44,571 bases of DNA from Candidatus Saccharibacteria bacterium RIFCSPHIGHO2_12_FULL_47_16b (GTDB taxonomy: Bacteria > Patescibacteriota > Saccharimonadia > Saccharimonadales > UBA10212): contig MGCU01000027.1 of NCBI GenBank assembly GCA_001790525.1, positions 1 to 44,571 on the forward strand, given 5' to 3'. The notes under the pieces are model-generated. The model was not told the origin of the DNA and made no database searches. It saw nothing but the letters and a program-made list of their open reading frames with translations. How positions within the stretch are numbered: the first letter of the stretch is position 1; the number at the start of each line of letters is the position of its first letter. A program made the translations under genes and the position numbers. This document shows, piece by piece, positions 12,938 to 19,892 of this stretch.

Positions 12938-15100
12938 ATGGTACAAACAATAAACCCCTTTGGTAAAAAAATAATTAAAGTGACCGGCGAGCTGGCTGGA
13001 CGCGAACTATCTTTGGAAGTCGGCCGCGTCGGTTTTCGCAGCTCAGCCTCAGTCTTGGCCCGCTACGGCGATACAGTGGTACTGGGCACGGCTATGGTTA
13101 GCAACGCCCGCGTCCAAGGGCTGGATTACTTCCCCTTGAGCATCGATTACGAAGAGAAATTCTACGCCGCGGGAAAAATCAGCGGTAGCCGCTTTATTAA
13201 AAGAGAAGGCCGGCCGTCTGATGAGGCGGTACTAATTAGTCGTTTGATTGACAGACCTATCCGCCCACTGTGGCCCAAAGGTTATCGTAATGAAGTTCAA
13301 GGCGTGGTTTCGGTACTAAGCATGGATCCCAATTTCCGTCCCGACATGGTGGCCATGACCGCCATGAGCGCCGCCCTGATGCTAACCGGCGCACCGTTTG
13401 AAGGACCAGTGGCCGGCTTGCGCATTGGCCTAGTTGACGGTAAGCTAACGGCCTTTGCCAGCCCCGAGCAGCTGGAGGAGGGGCCGTTGGACCTGGTGGT
13501 GGCCGGCACTGTCGAGGGAATAATGATGGTTGAAGCCGGTGCCCGCGAAGTAACCGAGGCCCAAGTGATTGAGGCTTTAGAGTTTGCCCATAAAGCCATC
13601 CAGCCGGCCCTAAAACTGCAACAAGAGCTGGTCGAGAAAGTTGGCATCGCGGCTCAAGAATATGAGCTGCTAAAACCGGATGAAGATATCATCAGCCGGG
13701 TGGAAACTTGGTTGAGCGGCAAGATGGGTGCCAACTTGCGCGCCCCGCATCCGGAGCGCGGTGACATAGTTAGAAAACTGCGCGACCAAATGTTTGAACA
13801 CTTCGAAGCCGAAATCGGCGATGATTTTGCCGGCCAACAAGCCGACTATGACGAGGCCTTTACGATGGCTTTGCACCAAGATTTGCGTGGAGCCATACTT
13901 AATGAAAATATCAGGCCTGATGGTCGTAAACTAACAGACATCCGGCCGTTGTCCAGCGAAGTCGGCTTTTTGCCCCGCGCCCACGGTTCAAGTTTATTCA
14001 CTCGTGGTGTAACTCAAGCCATGAACATCGTCACTTTGGCGCCACTGTCCTATGTTCAAATGGTTGACACTATGGAACGCCAGGGGGAACGGCGCTATTT
14101 GCATCATTACAACGCGCCGGGGTATACGATTGGCGAAGTCCGTCGTTTGGGTAGCCCCGGCCGGCGGGAAATCGGCCATGGTTATTTGGCCGAGCGGGCG
14201 CTCCTGCCAATGTTGCCCGACGAAGCTGATTTTCCCTACACCATCCGATCGGTGACCGAAATTATGAGCCAGAACGGTTCGACCTCGATGGCTGCGACTT
14301 GCGCTAGCACTTTAGCTCTGATGGACGCCGGTGTGCCACTAAAAGCCCCGGTCAGCGGGATTGCCATGGGCCTGGTAACCGATGGTAAAAAGTCGGTTAT
14401 TCTTTCTGATATTGCTGATGCCGAAGATTTTGCCGGCGATATGGACTTTAAGGTTGCTGGCTCGGCCAAAGGCATTACGGCCCTGCAAATGGATATGAAA
14501 GTTCACGGCCTACCGGTTGAGACACTTGGTAAGGCTTTAGAGCAGGGCAAAACTGGCCGAGCCGAAATTCTAGAGCATATGCTGGCAACTTTGCCGGAGG
14601 CTCGCCAAGAAATGAGTAGCTACGCCCCAAGGGTCGAAACTATCATGATCAACCCGGACAAAATTCGTGAGGTGATTGGCAAAGGCGGCGAAACTATCCA
14701 GAAAATTACCGGCGAGACGGGCGCCGATATCGATATTAAAGACGACGGCTTAATCATGATTGCCAGCCCCGACAAAAAGTCGATTGATGCCGCCCGGCAG
14801 TGGATAGAAAGCATTACCGCCGAGCCGGAAGTTGGTAAAATTTACCAAAACGTGCCGGTGGTTAATGTCATGGACTTTGGTGCTTTTGTGCAGATTATGC
14901 CTGGCAAAGACGGCCTGGTGCATGTCTCGGAAATGAGTGAACAGCGAGTCGAAAAGCCCAGCGATGTCGTCAAAGAAGGCGATAAAGTAACAGTTAAGTT
15001 AGTTTCGATTGACGACCGCGGCCGTCTGCAGTTAAGCATGCGAGCAGCGGTCAGGGAGTTAAAAGACAGGGAGACTAAAGGTAAAATCAATGATAAATAG
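12938..15100 (+). CDS. pnp: Polyribonucleotide nucleotidyltransferase (PNPase)
   Basis: PNPase degrades RNA 3'-5' with phosphate and can add tails. Domains run in the normal order: first RNase PH core (ELSLEVGRVGFRSSASVLARYGDTVVLGTAM, then REGRPSDEAVLISRLIDRPIRPLWP), helical linker, second catalytic RNase PH core (IRPDGRKLTDIRPLSSEVG, MDFKVAGSAKGITALQMDMK), KH domain (IREVIGKGGETIQKITGETGADIDI) and S1 domain (VMDFGAFVQIMPGKDGLVHVSEMS). ATG 12938 gives 720 residues; GTG 12923, with purine-rich AAAGAAA just before it, would add five and cannot be excluded. In RNA decay it would partner RNase J, encoded 1.2 kb downstream. Confidence 0.96.
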   Translation: MVQTINPFGKKIIKVTGELAGRELSLEVGRVGFRSSASVLARYGDTVVLGTAMVSNARVQGLDYFPLSIDYEEKFYAAGKISGSRFIKREGRPSDEAVLISRLIDRPIRPLWPKGYRNEVQGVVSVLSMDPNFRPDMVAMTAMSAALMLTGAPFEGPVAGLRIGLVDGKLTAFASPEQLEEGPLDLVVAGTVEGIMMVEAGAREVTEAQVIEALEFAHKAIQPALKLQQELVEKVGIAAQEYELLKPDEDIISRVETWLSGKMGANLRAPHPERGDIVRKLRDQMFEHFEAEIGDDFAGQQADYDEAFTMALHQDLRGAILNENIRPDGRKLTDIRPLSSEVGFLPRAHGSSLFTRGVTQAMNIVTLAPLSYVQMVDTMERQGERRYLHHYNAPGYTIGEVRRLGSPGRREIGHGYLAERALLPMLPDEADFPYTIRSVTEIMSQNGSTSMAATCASTLALMDAGVPLKAPVSGIAMGLVTDGKKSVILSDIADAEDFAGDMDFKVAGSAKGITALQMDMKVHGLPVETLGKALEQGKTGRAEILEHMLATLPEARQEMSSYAPRVETIMINPDKIREVIGKGGETIQKITGETGADIDIKDDGLIMIASPDKKSIDAARQWIESITAEPEVGKIYQNVPVVNVMDFGAFVQIMPGKDGLVHVSEMSEQRVEKPSDVVKEGDKVTVKLVSIDDRGRLQLSMRAAVRELKDRETKGKINDK

Positions 15101-15101
15101 A

Positions 15102-15198
15102 TCGCTGCGAAGTCCCGCACCAAATCCTGAGCAGAGAAGAGAGGGAATACCTCTATTTCGGAGCGTCAAGATTTTGGTGCGTGGAAAAGCGGCAGCGA
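15102..15198 (+). ncRNA. Nested-hairpin intergenic element after pnp
   Basis: Three helices nest: TCGCTGC (15102-15108) with GCAGCGA (15192-15198), GCACCAAA (15117-15124) with TTTGGTGC (15173-15180), and AGAGG (15140-15144) with CCTCT (15150-15154). No U-tract follows, so it is not a simple terminator. It ends just before the SD of the next small gene and could be an mRNA-stabilising or regulatory structure. Confidence 0.5.
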
Positions 15199-15240
15199 GA
15201 GAACTAGAAGGAAAAAAAGATGATGATAAGGAGCGGAAAA

Positions 15241-15450
15241 ATGGTTAATCAAGTCGAGCAGAAATTTTTACGTAGCTGGCAGGGTGAAGTAGTTCAACTG
15301 CTAATCTTTGCCATTTTAGCTTACGCGCTTATCTCGCTAGCTCTGGATTCGGCTAGAACAATTGCCTATATAGCCGGTATTGTCTTTTTGGTTTTGGCTA
15401 TCAAAAATTTAATAAGACTTATTAAGAGGTTCGTCCTTGGAAAAAGATAG
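15241..15450 (+). CDS. Small two-helix membrane protein, 69 residues
   Basis: I do not recognise this family. The protein has a charged N-terminus (MVNQVEQKFLRSWQGE), two hydrophobic segments (VVQLLIFAILAYALISLAL and IAYIAGIVFLVLAIKNLI) and a basic tail ending in KRFVLGKR, so the termini are probably cytoplasmic. ATG 15241 follows AAGGAG by 7 nt and was chosen. ATG 15220, preceded by AAGGA, would add seven residues. The 3' end overlaps the left outer arm of inverted-repeat element B. Confidence 0.6.
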   Translation: MVNQVEQKFLRSWQGEVVQLLIFAILAYALISLALDSARTIAYIAGIVFLVLAIKNLIRLIKRFVLGKR

Positions 15451-15573
15451 GAAAAATCGTTCACGAGGGACAACCTTGGAAAATGCAAAGAGATTTTTTG
15501 TAAAATCACAAGATTTTTCCAAACATTTCCCAAGGTTGTACCTCGAAAGTTGGCTTTTTCAAAGACGAACCTC
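15426..15573. repeat. Nested inverted-repeat element B with AT-rich core
   Basis: Outer arms GAGGTTCGTC (15426-15435) and GACGAACCTC (15564-15573) are exact reverse complements. Inner arms at 15464-15485 and 15524-15545 (CGAGGGACAACCTTGG with CCAAGGTTGTACCTCG) pair with few mismatches. The core TGCAAAGAGATTTTTTG...TTTTTCCAAACATTT aligns with the core of element A at 3731-3815. Its left outer arm, GAGGTTCGTCCTTGGAAAA, resembles the sequence from 44505. Confidence 0.7.
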
Positions 15574-15589
15574 ACAAAGAACCTCAAAA

Positions 15590-16288
15590 ATGGCTAAAGT
15601 TTCTAAAAAAGACTTACTCGAAAAAATAAAGGCCGATATCATCAAAGATAAGGTTTGTCCGGAGTTGGCGACCAGTGCTAAGAAGCTGGTATTTGGCGAT
15701 GGTAGTGCCGATGCCGAAGTTGTTTTTATAGGCGAAGCACCGGGTCAAAAAGAAGATGAGCAAGGTCTGCCGTTTGTCGGCGCCGCCGGCCAATTTCTAA
15801 ATGAACTGCTGGATAGCATCGACTTAAAGCGCGCCGATGTCTATATTACTAATATCGTCAAGTACCGCCCGCCCAATAACCGTGATCCTTATCCCGATGA
15901 AAAGGCTGCCTTCTTACCATATTTACATGCCCAATTGGAGGCGATTAAGCCGAAGTTGATTATTGCGCTCGGCCGCCATAGCCTGGAGGTCTTGGTGCCG
16001 GGATTGAAAATCAGCCAATGCCACGGCCAGCCAAAACGAGTTAGAATTATGAATCAAGAAGTAAGAAGTAAGAGCGGCGAGCAGGACATCACGTCCTTGG
16101 TGATCCTACCACTGTTTCATCCGGCGGCGGCCTTATACAACGGCGGCATGCGCCAGACATTGATTGATGATTTCAAAAAAATCCCGAAGGTTTTGGAAGA
16201 AATTTCCAACCTAGCCCAGCCGCCGGAAATTGCTAAGCCAGCCTGGCGGCCAAATCGTCAACCGGCCGACAACCGGCTGCCGTTATAA
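15590..16288 (+). CDS. Uracil-DNA glycosylase, family 4-like, with in-frame insertion
   Basis: The enzyme removes uracil from DNA. Motif 1 is GEAPGQKEDEQGLPFVGAAG (residues 48-67), typical of family 4, followed by NIVKYRPPNNRDP and the HPAAAL motif near residue 177. Family 4 enzymes normally hold a 4Fe-4S cluster with four cysteines; here only Cys23 and Cys144 are present, so the cluster may be lost. Residues about 153-170, between VRI and the strand before HPAA, are extra and coded by AAGAAGTAAGAAGTAAGAG words plus an AGGAC/GTCCT hairpin. ATG 15590 was chosen because the open frame upstream runs through inverted-repeat element B. Confidence 0.85.
   Translation: MAKVSKKDLLEKIKADIIKDKVCPELATSAKKLVFGDGSADAEVVFIGEAPGQKEDEQGLPFVGAAGQFLNELLDSIDLKRADVYITNIVKYRPPNNRDPYPDEKAAFLPYLHAQLEAIKPKLIIALGRHSLEVLVPGLKISQCHGQPKRVRIMNQEVRSKSGEQDITSLVILPLFHPAAALYNGGMRQTLIDDFKKIPKVLEEISNLAQPPEIAKPAWRPNRQPADNRLPL
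16046..16105. repeat. Word array and hairpin inserted in frame in the uracil-DNA glycosylase gene
   Basis: Words of the AATTATGAATCAAGAAGTAAG class are followed by the hairpin AGGAC-ATCAC-GTCCT. The same word class surrounds pilC and the last pseudopilin. Confidence 0.55.
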
Positions 16289-16339
16289 ATAATGAAATTG
16301 AATATAACAATTAATCTTTAAGAGTTAAGAAAGGAAAAT

Positions 16340-18361
16340 ATGGAGCAAAAACCTAAACGTAGCGGTGTTAGTCGCAGCAAAGCTTTACGAGCGCAAAAAC
16401 AAGCGGTGTCTGATGCTAACCGGATTGCCAGTCAGTACCTTGATGCAACCGCTAAAGCACCAGCTGCCAAACCGCGCCGCCCTGAACCGTTTGGTACAGG
16501 GCGCCGGGCCAATCTCATTGATGATAGCCCACGCTTAAAAATTATCGGCCTTGGCGGTATGGACGGCGGCGGTAGCAAAAACATGATTGTGATTGAGTAC
16601 CAAAACGACGCCATTGTACTAGATTGTGGCAATGACTTAGGTGTGGATTTGCCGGGTATTAATTATGGCATTGCCGATACCAGCTATCTGGACCAAATAA
16701 AAAATAAGCTCAAGGGTTTTGTCATAACCCACGGGCATCTTGACCACATTGGCGGCCTGCCGCACGTATTGCCCAAATATAATGTGCCGGTTTATGGCAG
16801 CCGCTTTAGCATTGGCCGAGTCGAAGAAATTTTTGAGAACTTCAATCAGCCGATGCCGGATGGCTTTAAGCTTAAGACCGTGGTCATGAACGAGACTACC
16901 CATGAGCGGCTCAAACTTGGCCAGTTCTTTGTGGAACTAGTGCGAGTCACCCATTCCATTCCGGGCAGTACTGCGATAGTAATTGATACGCCGGTTGGAC
17001 GCATCGTCAATAGCGGCGATTTCCGCTTTGACCCCAATCCACTGGACCACGAAAAAACCGATATGGAGCGATTTAAGCAACTGGCTGACGAAGGAGTTTT
17101 GGTACTAATGAGCGAATCGACCACCACCGAGCGACCGGGCCGTACGCCGAGCGAGTCCACCATCGAACAAAGTTTCATTGATATCATGAATACCGCGCCG
17201 GGCCGGATTTTTGTGGCGATCTTTTCGACCAACACCAACCGGATTCAGATGGTGGTTAATGCAGCAGTTCATCATGGCCGCAAAGTGGCCATGGACGGCC
17301 GTAGCATGATTAGCACTCTGGAAATGGCGGTGCGCAATGGCTTTATGAAAATCCCTAAAGGCACCTTTGTGCCCATCGCGTCAGTTAATAATTTGAAGGA
17401 CGACAAAGTCGTCGTGGTCTGTACCGGCGGTCAAGGCGAGCCTAATTCGGCATTGGTGCGGATGGCCATGGGCGACCACCAGCACGTTCAGCTTAAAGAA
17501 CAGGACACCGTCATTCTGTCGAGCACGGCAATTCCATATACCGGCAACGACAGTATGATCCGGGCCATGGTGGACGACCTTAACCGCAAGGGCGTGCATG
17601 TTTACCGACACGAAACGCACGAGGTCGATAACGCTGGACCGCTACATGTTTCCGGACATGGCAGCCAGGAGGAATACCGCGAGATGGCCGCCATCCTCAA
17701 ACCGAAATTTTTTGTGCCAATTTACGGCGATTATACCGCCAAAAAATACCACATCGATTTAGCGGTGGAAGCCGGCGTGCCACGGGCCAACTCCATTAAT
17801 GCCGACAACGGCGACATCATCAGTTTCACCAAAGATAAGATGGAAGTTGAAGGACAAGTGCCGCACGGTACGATTTTAGTTGACCAAACCGGCGCCATTG
17901 TTAGCACGGTTGTGGTCAAAGACCGCGTCCTATTAGCCGAGGAGGGCATGGTAGCAGTGGTACTAACCATCGATAAAAAGACCGGTTCGCTACTTACCAG
18001 TCCGGACATCATCAGCCGAGGCTTCATTTACATGAAAGAACGGGAAGAATTGATGAACGATTTTCGGGCCGAATTGCGCCGAGCCGTCAGCCAGCGCTAC
18101 AAGCGGGTTGATTTGGACCGTTTTAAGGCCGAACTTAAAGACTACGTGACTCATTTTCTGTACGAACAAACCCAGCGCAGCCCGATTGTCATTCCAGTTG
18201 TTAATGTCATTGGCGGCCGGCCGGAGAAACAGGGAACTCTAACAACTTCCAATGGCGAGCCGATTAAGCAGAAAACACCTGAGGAAATCGCCCTCGAACA
18301 GCAGCGCCGCTTCGCCCAAATGCGCCAACGCTTACTCAACCAAGATGCTCGAGTAGACTAG
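16340..18361 (+). CDS. rnj: Ribonuclease J
   Basis: RNase J is a metallo-beta-lactamase/beta-CASP nuclease with endo- and 5'-3' exonuclease activity. The metal motif HGHLDH is at residues 131-136 in VITHGHLDHIGGLPHVL. VTHSIPGSTAIVIDTPVGRIVNSGDFRFD supplies further ligands, and the beta-CASP block and C-terminal domain follow (LTIDKKTGSLLTSPDIISRGF). At 673 residues it is somewhat long because of a ~60-residue basic N-terminal extension and a Gln/Arg-rich tail. A clear SD (AAAGGAAAA) precedes ATG 16340. With pnp upstream it forms the probable core of mRNA turnover. Confidence 0.96.
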   Translation: MEQKPKRSGVSRSKALRAQKQAVSDANRIASQYLDATAKAPAAKPRRPEPFGTGRRANLIDDSPRLKIIGLGGMDGGGSKNMIVIEYQNDAIVLDCGNDLGVDLPGINYGIADTSYLDQIKNKLKGFVITHGHLDHIGGLPHVLPKYNVPVYGSRFSIGRVEEIFENFNQPMPDGFKLKTVVMNETTHERLKLGQFFVELVRVTHSIPGSTAIVIDTPVGRIVNSGDFRFDPNPLDHEKTDMERFKQLADEGVLVLMSESTTTERPGRTPSESTIEQSFIDIMNTAPGRIFVAIFSTNTNRIQMVVNAAVHHGRKVAMDGRSMISTLEMAVRNGFMKIPKGTFVPIASVNNLKDDKVVVVCTGGQGEPNSALVRMAMGDHQHVQLKEQDTVILSSTAIPYTGNDSMIRAMVDDLNRKGVHVYRHETHEVDNAGPLHVSGHGSQEEYREMAAILKPKFFVPIYGDYTAKKYHIDLAVEAGVPRANSINADNGDIISFTKDKMEVEGQVPHGTILVDQTGAIVSTVVVKDRVLLAEEGMVAVVLTIDKKTGSLLTSPDIISRGFIYMKEREELMNDFRAELRRAVSQRYKRVDLDRFKAELKDYVTHFLYEQTQRSPIVIPVVNVIGGRPEKQGTLTTSNGEPIKQKTPEEIALEQQRRFAQMRQRLLNQDARVD

Positions 18362-18512
18362 CGCTCGCACCATTCAAAAAAGTGTGCGTTCCGCGCCGGG
18401 TCGTCTGCCGCCCGCAGGTCAGTCGACTCGGGCTGCACCACGCTTGACCCACTTTTGTTGAACAGGGCTCGCTTATGAGCTGCATAGGGTTACACCCTAT
18501 GCCTTTCAACAA
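18361..18512 (+). ncRNA. Highly structured region after rnj, including a perfect three-way junction
   Basis: Helices seen: CGCAC/GTGCG (18366-18370 with 18384-18388); GGGTCG/CGACTC enclosing CTGC/GCAG (18398-18429); and a three-way junction closed by TTGTTGAA (18455-18462) and TTCAACAA (18505-18512) with arms GCTC-GCTTAT-GAGC (18467-18480) and GCATAGGGT-TAC-ACCCTATGC (18482-18502). I find no tmRNA, SRP (GGAA/AGCA), RNase P or tRNA signatures. It may be an unrecognised ncRNA or a 3' UTR structure. Confidence 0.5.
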
Positions 18513-18585
18513 CAGTTTCTCAAGGTAGCTCCTTATGTCTGGAAAAAGACAGGACTCGCTTTCAATTGACTAATTTTGCTTGTGC

Positions 18586-18614
18586 TTGCGTAACATAAAT
18601 CCTTAGGATAGAAT
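18586..18614 (+). promoter_or_regulatory. Promoter of the 18630 gene
   Basis: TTGCGT (18586-18591) and TAGAAT (18609-18614) are spaced by 17 nt. ATG follows 15 nt later without an SD. Confidence 0.5.
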
Positions 18615-18629
18615 TATGCTGGTATATCA

Positions 18630-18953
18630 ATGGAAAAGATTCCAGTCTCACCTCTCACTAAGAGGCAAGAACGGCTTGCACAAAAAATAGCTCGCCACGC
18701 CATATATAGAGCTGATCATGGGTGGACAGGAGAATACAATGTGCCAGCTACAAGACCAGTGCTAACAGCCATAGAGATTCTTATAGACGATTTCCCATGG
18801 AGCCAACACTCAGTTGAAGTGTATGATCGAGCTAGAGAAGTCTTTAGAGCACAAAAACCGCATTTAGACTTAGAAGTTAACTTAGGTAAAAAAGTTCGAA
18901 GACTCGATAAAGTTTTACACTTCTCTGATAAAGTAGAGATAGTAGAAGCATAG
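18630..18953 (+). CDS. Hypothetical protein, 107 residues
   Basis: I do not recognise this protein. It is soluble, charged and largely helical (PLTKRQERLAQKIARHAIYRA, then VLTAIEILIDDF, then SVEVYDRAREVFRAQ), with a final beta-like VRRLDKVLHFSDKVEIVEA. There is no signal peptide. It has its own promoter-like boxes at 18586-18614 and a 5' leader of fewer than about ten nucleotides. Base use is more AT-rich than in rnj and ftsK, as in the other orphan genes here. Confidence 0.55.
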   Translation: MEKIPVSPLTKRQERLAQKIARHAIYRADHGWTGEYNVPATRPVLTAIEILIDDFPWSQHSVEVYDRAREVFRAQKPHLDLEVNLGKKVRRLDKVLHFSDKVEIVEA

Positions 18954-19049
18954 GTATAATCTAAGCTATTGCTGAGCGGCATTAGATAATTTGCCCAAAC
19001 CATAACTAAGTCAGCCTATTGAGGTCTTTTTCCAAAAAATAATTTTGAC

Positions 19050-19078
19050 TTGACGAACAGCTAAGTGGGGAGTATAAA
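19050..19078 (+). promoter_or_regulatory. Promoter of the attenuator-controlled gene
   Basis: TTGACG (19050-19055) and TATAAA (19073-19078) are spaced by 17 nt. The predicted transcript begins near 19085, right at the leader-peptide ATG. Confidence 0.6.
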
Positions 19079-19086
19079 GGATAACC

Positions 19087-19146
19087 ATGAGCTATTTTAA
19101 GCGCACAGAATGTCTTATCATGTTTCCCTTAAGGGGGCTGATTTAG
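19087..19146 (+). CDS. Putative 19-residue leader peptide
   Basis: ATG 19087 opens a 19-codon frame (product starts MSYFKRTECLIM and ends LRGLI) with TAG at 19144-19146. The ATG lies 8 nt after the -10 box, so translation would be leaderless. The last codons and the stop are inside the left arm of the antiterminator hairpin (19133-19147). Reading this frame to its end would therefore open that hairpin and free the 3' arm for the terminator. There is no run of one regulatory codon, so the sensed signal is not obvious. Confidence 0.45.
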   Translation: MSYFKRTECLIMFPLRGLI

Positions 19147-19180
19147 CGCGTTGCGAATAAATAGCTAAATGTAAGCCCCC
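19133..19180 (+). promoter_or_regulatory. Antiterminator hairpin
   Basis: GGGGGCT-G-ATTTAGC (19133-19147) pairs with GCTAAAT-GTA-AGCCCCC (19164-19180), fourteen pairs in two blocks. The 3' block AGCCCCC is shared with the terminator stem, so the two structures exclude each other. Confidence 0.65.
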
Positions 19181-19196
19181 GCCTCGGGGGCTTTTT
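19174..19196 (+). terminator. Rho-independent terminator (attenuator)
   Basis: AGCCCCCG (19174-19181) and CGGGGGCT (19185-19192) form a perfect stem with loop CCT, followed by a T run to 19196. It lies between the promoter at 19050 and the gene at 19230, so it would act as an attenuator. Confidence 0.8.
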
Positions 19197-19229
19197 AAAA
19201 CAAAATCTAAATAAAAAAGAAAGGATAAA

Positions 19230-19607
19230 ATGGCAAATACAGAAACAAATGAACTGTCAACTTCAAACGAGCTAGTGCCTATTGAAGGCCTACCGGAGTC
19301 TTCACTCGAAACAATGCTAGAGGAAGATTGGCTGGAAATTGATGGTGGACCGGTGGATGACCCCGAGAAATATGTTAGCGTCGGTATAGCCGCTGGTGAG
19401 ATGGCGTTGAGAATCATAGCTAAGCCTAAAAAAGAAGGTGATACTCTACGACTATGGCTTCAATTTGCGATCGACCCATCAACAAGGCATGATGCAAAAG
19501 CACACCCATTCGCCTACGCAGATAAAGCCGGAATTAAGGATTTGCGTAACCCGTTTGATATTGAAGAACAGGTATTAGCGCGAGCTGAATTCGATCAAGC
19601 TGCCTAG
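19230..19607 (+). CDS. Hypothetical acidic protein, 125 residues, under attenuation control
   Basis: I do not recognise this protein. It is acidic, with a disordered-looking N-terminus (ETNELSTSNELVPIEGLPE) and a compact C-terminal two thirds containing KYVSVGIAAGEMALRIIAK, DTLRLWLQFAIDPSTRHD and FDIEEQVLARAEF. There are no membrane segments. An SD-like AAAGGA precedes ATG 19230. Upstream are a promoter, a leader peptide and competing antiterminator/terminator hairpins, which is unusual investment for a small orphan gene. The second MITE-like element lies 5 nt after the stop. Confidence 0.6.
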   Translation: MANTETNELSTSNELVPIEGLPESSLETMLEEDWLEIDGGPVDDPEKYVSVGIAAGEMALRIIAKPKKEGDTLRLWLQFAIDPSTRHDAKAHPFAYADKAGIKDLRNPFDIEEQVLARAEFDQAA

Positions 19608-19612
19608 ATTGA

Positions 19613-19770
19613 CCCAGCAGTAGACTTTCAAGTCAGCTCGCCTAACCATGGAGCCTAGTTATTCGACGACATGACTATCAAAAGGTTAGGGAATTTACTG
19701 CAATTGAAGTTTCTTGACGAGCCGATCTAGTTTATGTGAAGTCGAATAATCTCGAAGGCTCACTGCTGGG
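19613..19770. mobile_element. MITE-like element, copy 2, with terminal inverted repeats and TTGA flanking repeats
   Basis: Ends CCCAGCAGT (19613-19621) and ACTGCTGGG (19762-19770) are perfect inverted repeats. The internal CTTTCAAG/CTCGAAGG pair and the intervening AGA/CTC match copy 1 at 267-351. TTGA stands directly outside both ends (19609-19612 and 19771-19774), a likely 4-bp target duplication. Compared with copy 1 both termini changed together (T-A to C-G). The 158-nt interior holds CCTAACC...GGTTAGG and ATTCGAC...GTCGAAT pairs in interlocking order. No protein is encoded. Confidence 0.6.
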
Positions 19771-19808
19771 TTGACAGCATAATTGAGGTCAGACCTCCCG
19801 CCCCGCGT

Positions 19809-19837
19809 TTGACAACAGCGGTGTGGAGTGTTATAAT
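19809..19837 (+). promoter_or_regulatory. ftsK promoter
   Basis: Perfect TTGACA (19809-19814) and TATAAT (19832-19837) are spaced by 17 nt. A second -10-like TATACT (19880-19885) lies 7 nt before the ftsK ATG and could give a leaderless form. Confidence 0.7.
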
Positions 19838-19892
19838 TACAACACTTGCCTTGAGCAGGTATTTTGTTACTTCTTAAGCTATACTATTTTCA

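Noticed and set aside
15437-15589. N-terminal extension of the uracil-DNA glycosylase
   Set aside because: The extension is encoded by inverted-repeat element B, and the conserved protein begins after ATG 15590.
19133-19196. tmRNA 5' end (GGGGGCTGATTT resembles tmRNA starts)
   Set aside because: There is no T-arm sequence, no tag frame within a pseudoknot set and the region is far too short; the attenuator reading explains all the pairings.
19645-19692. Possible integron attC site (GCCTAAC...GTTAGGG) in the second MITE-like element
   Set aside because: The last base of the GTTRRRY core does not fit and the interior is not palindromic in the attC manner; there is no integrase or cassette array.
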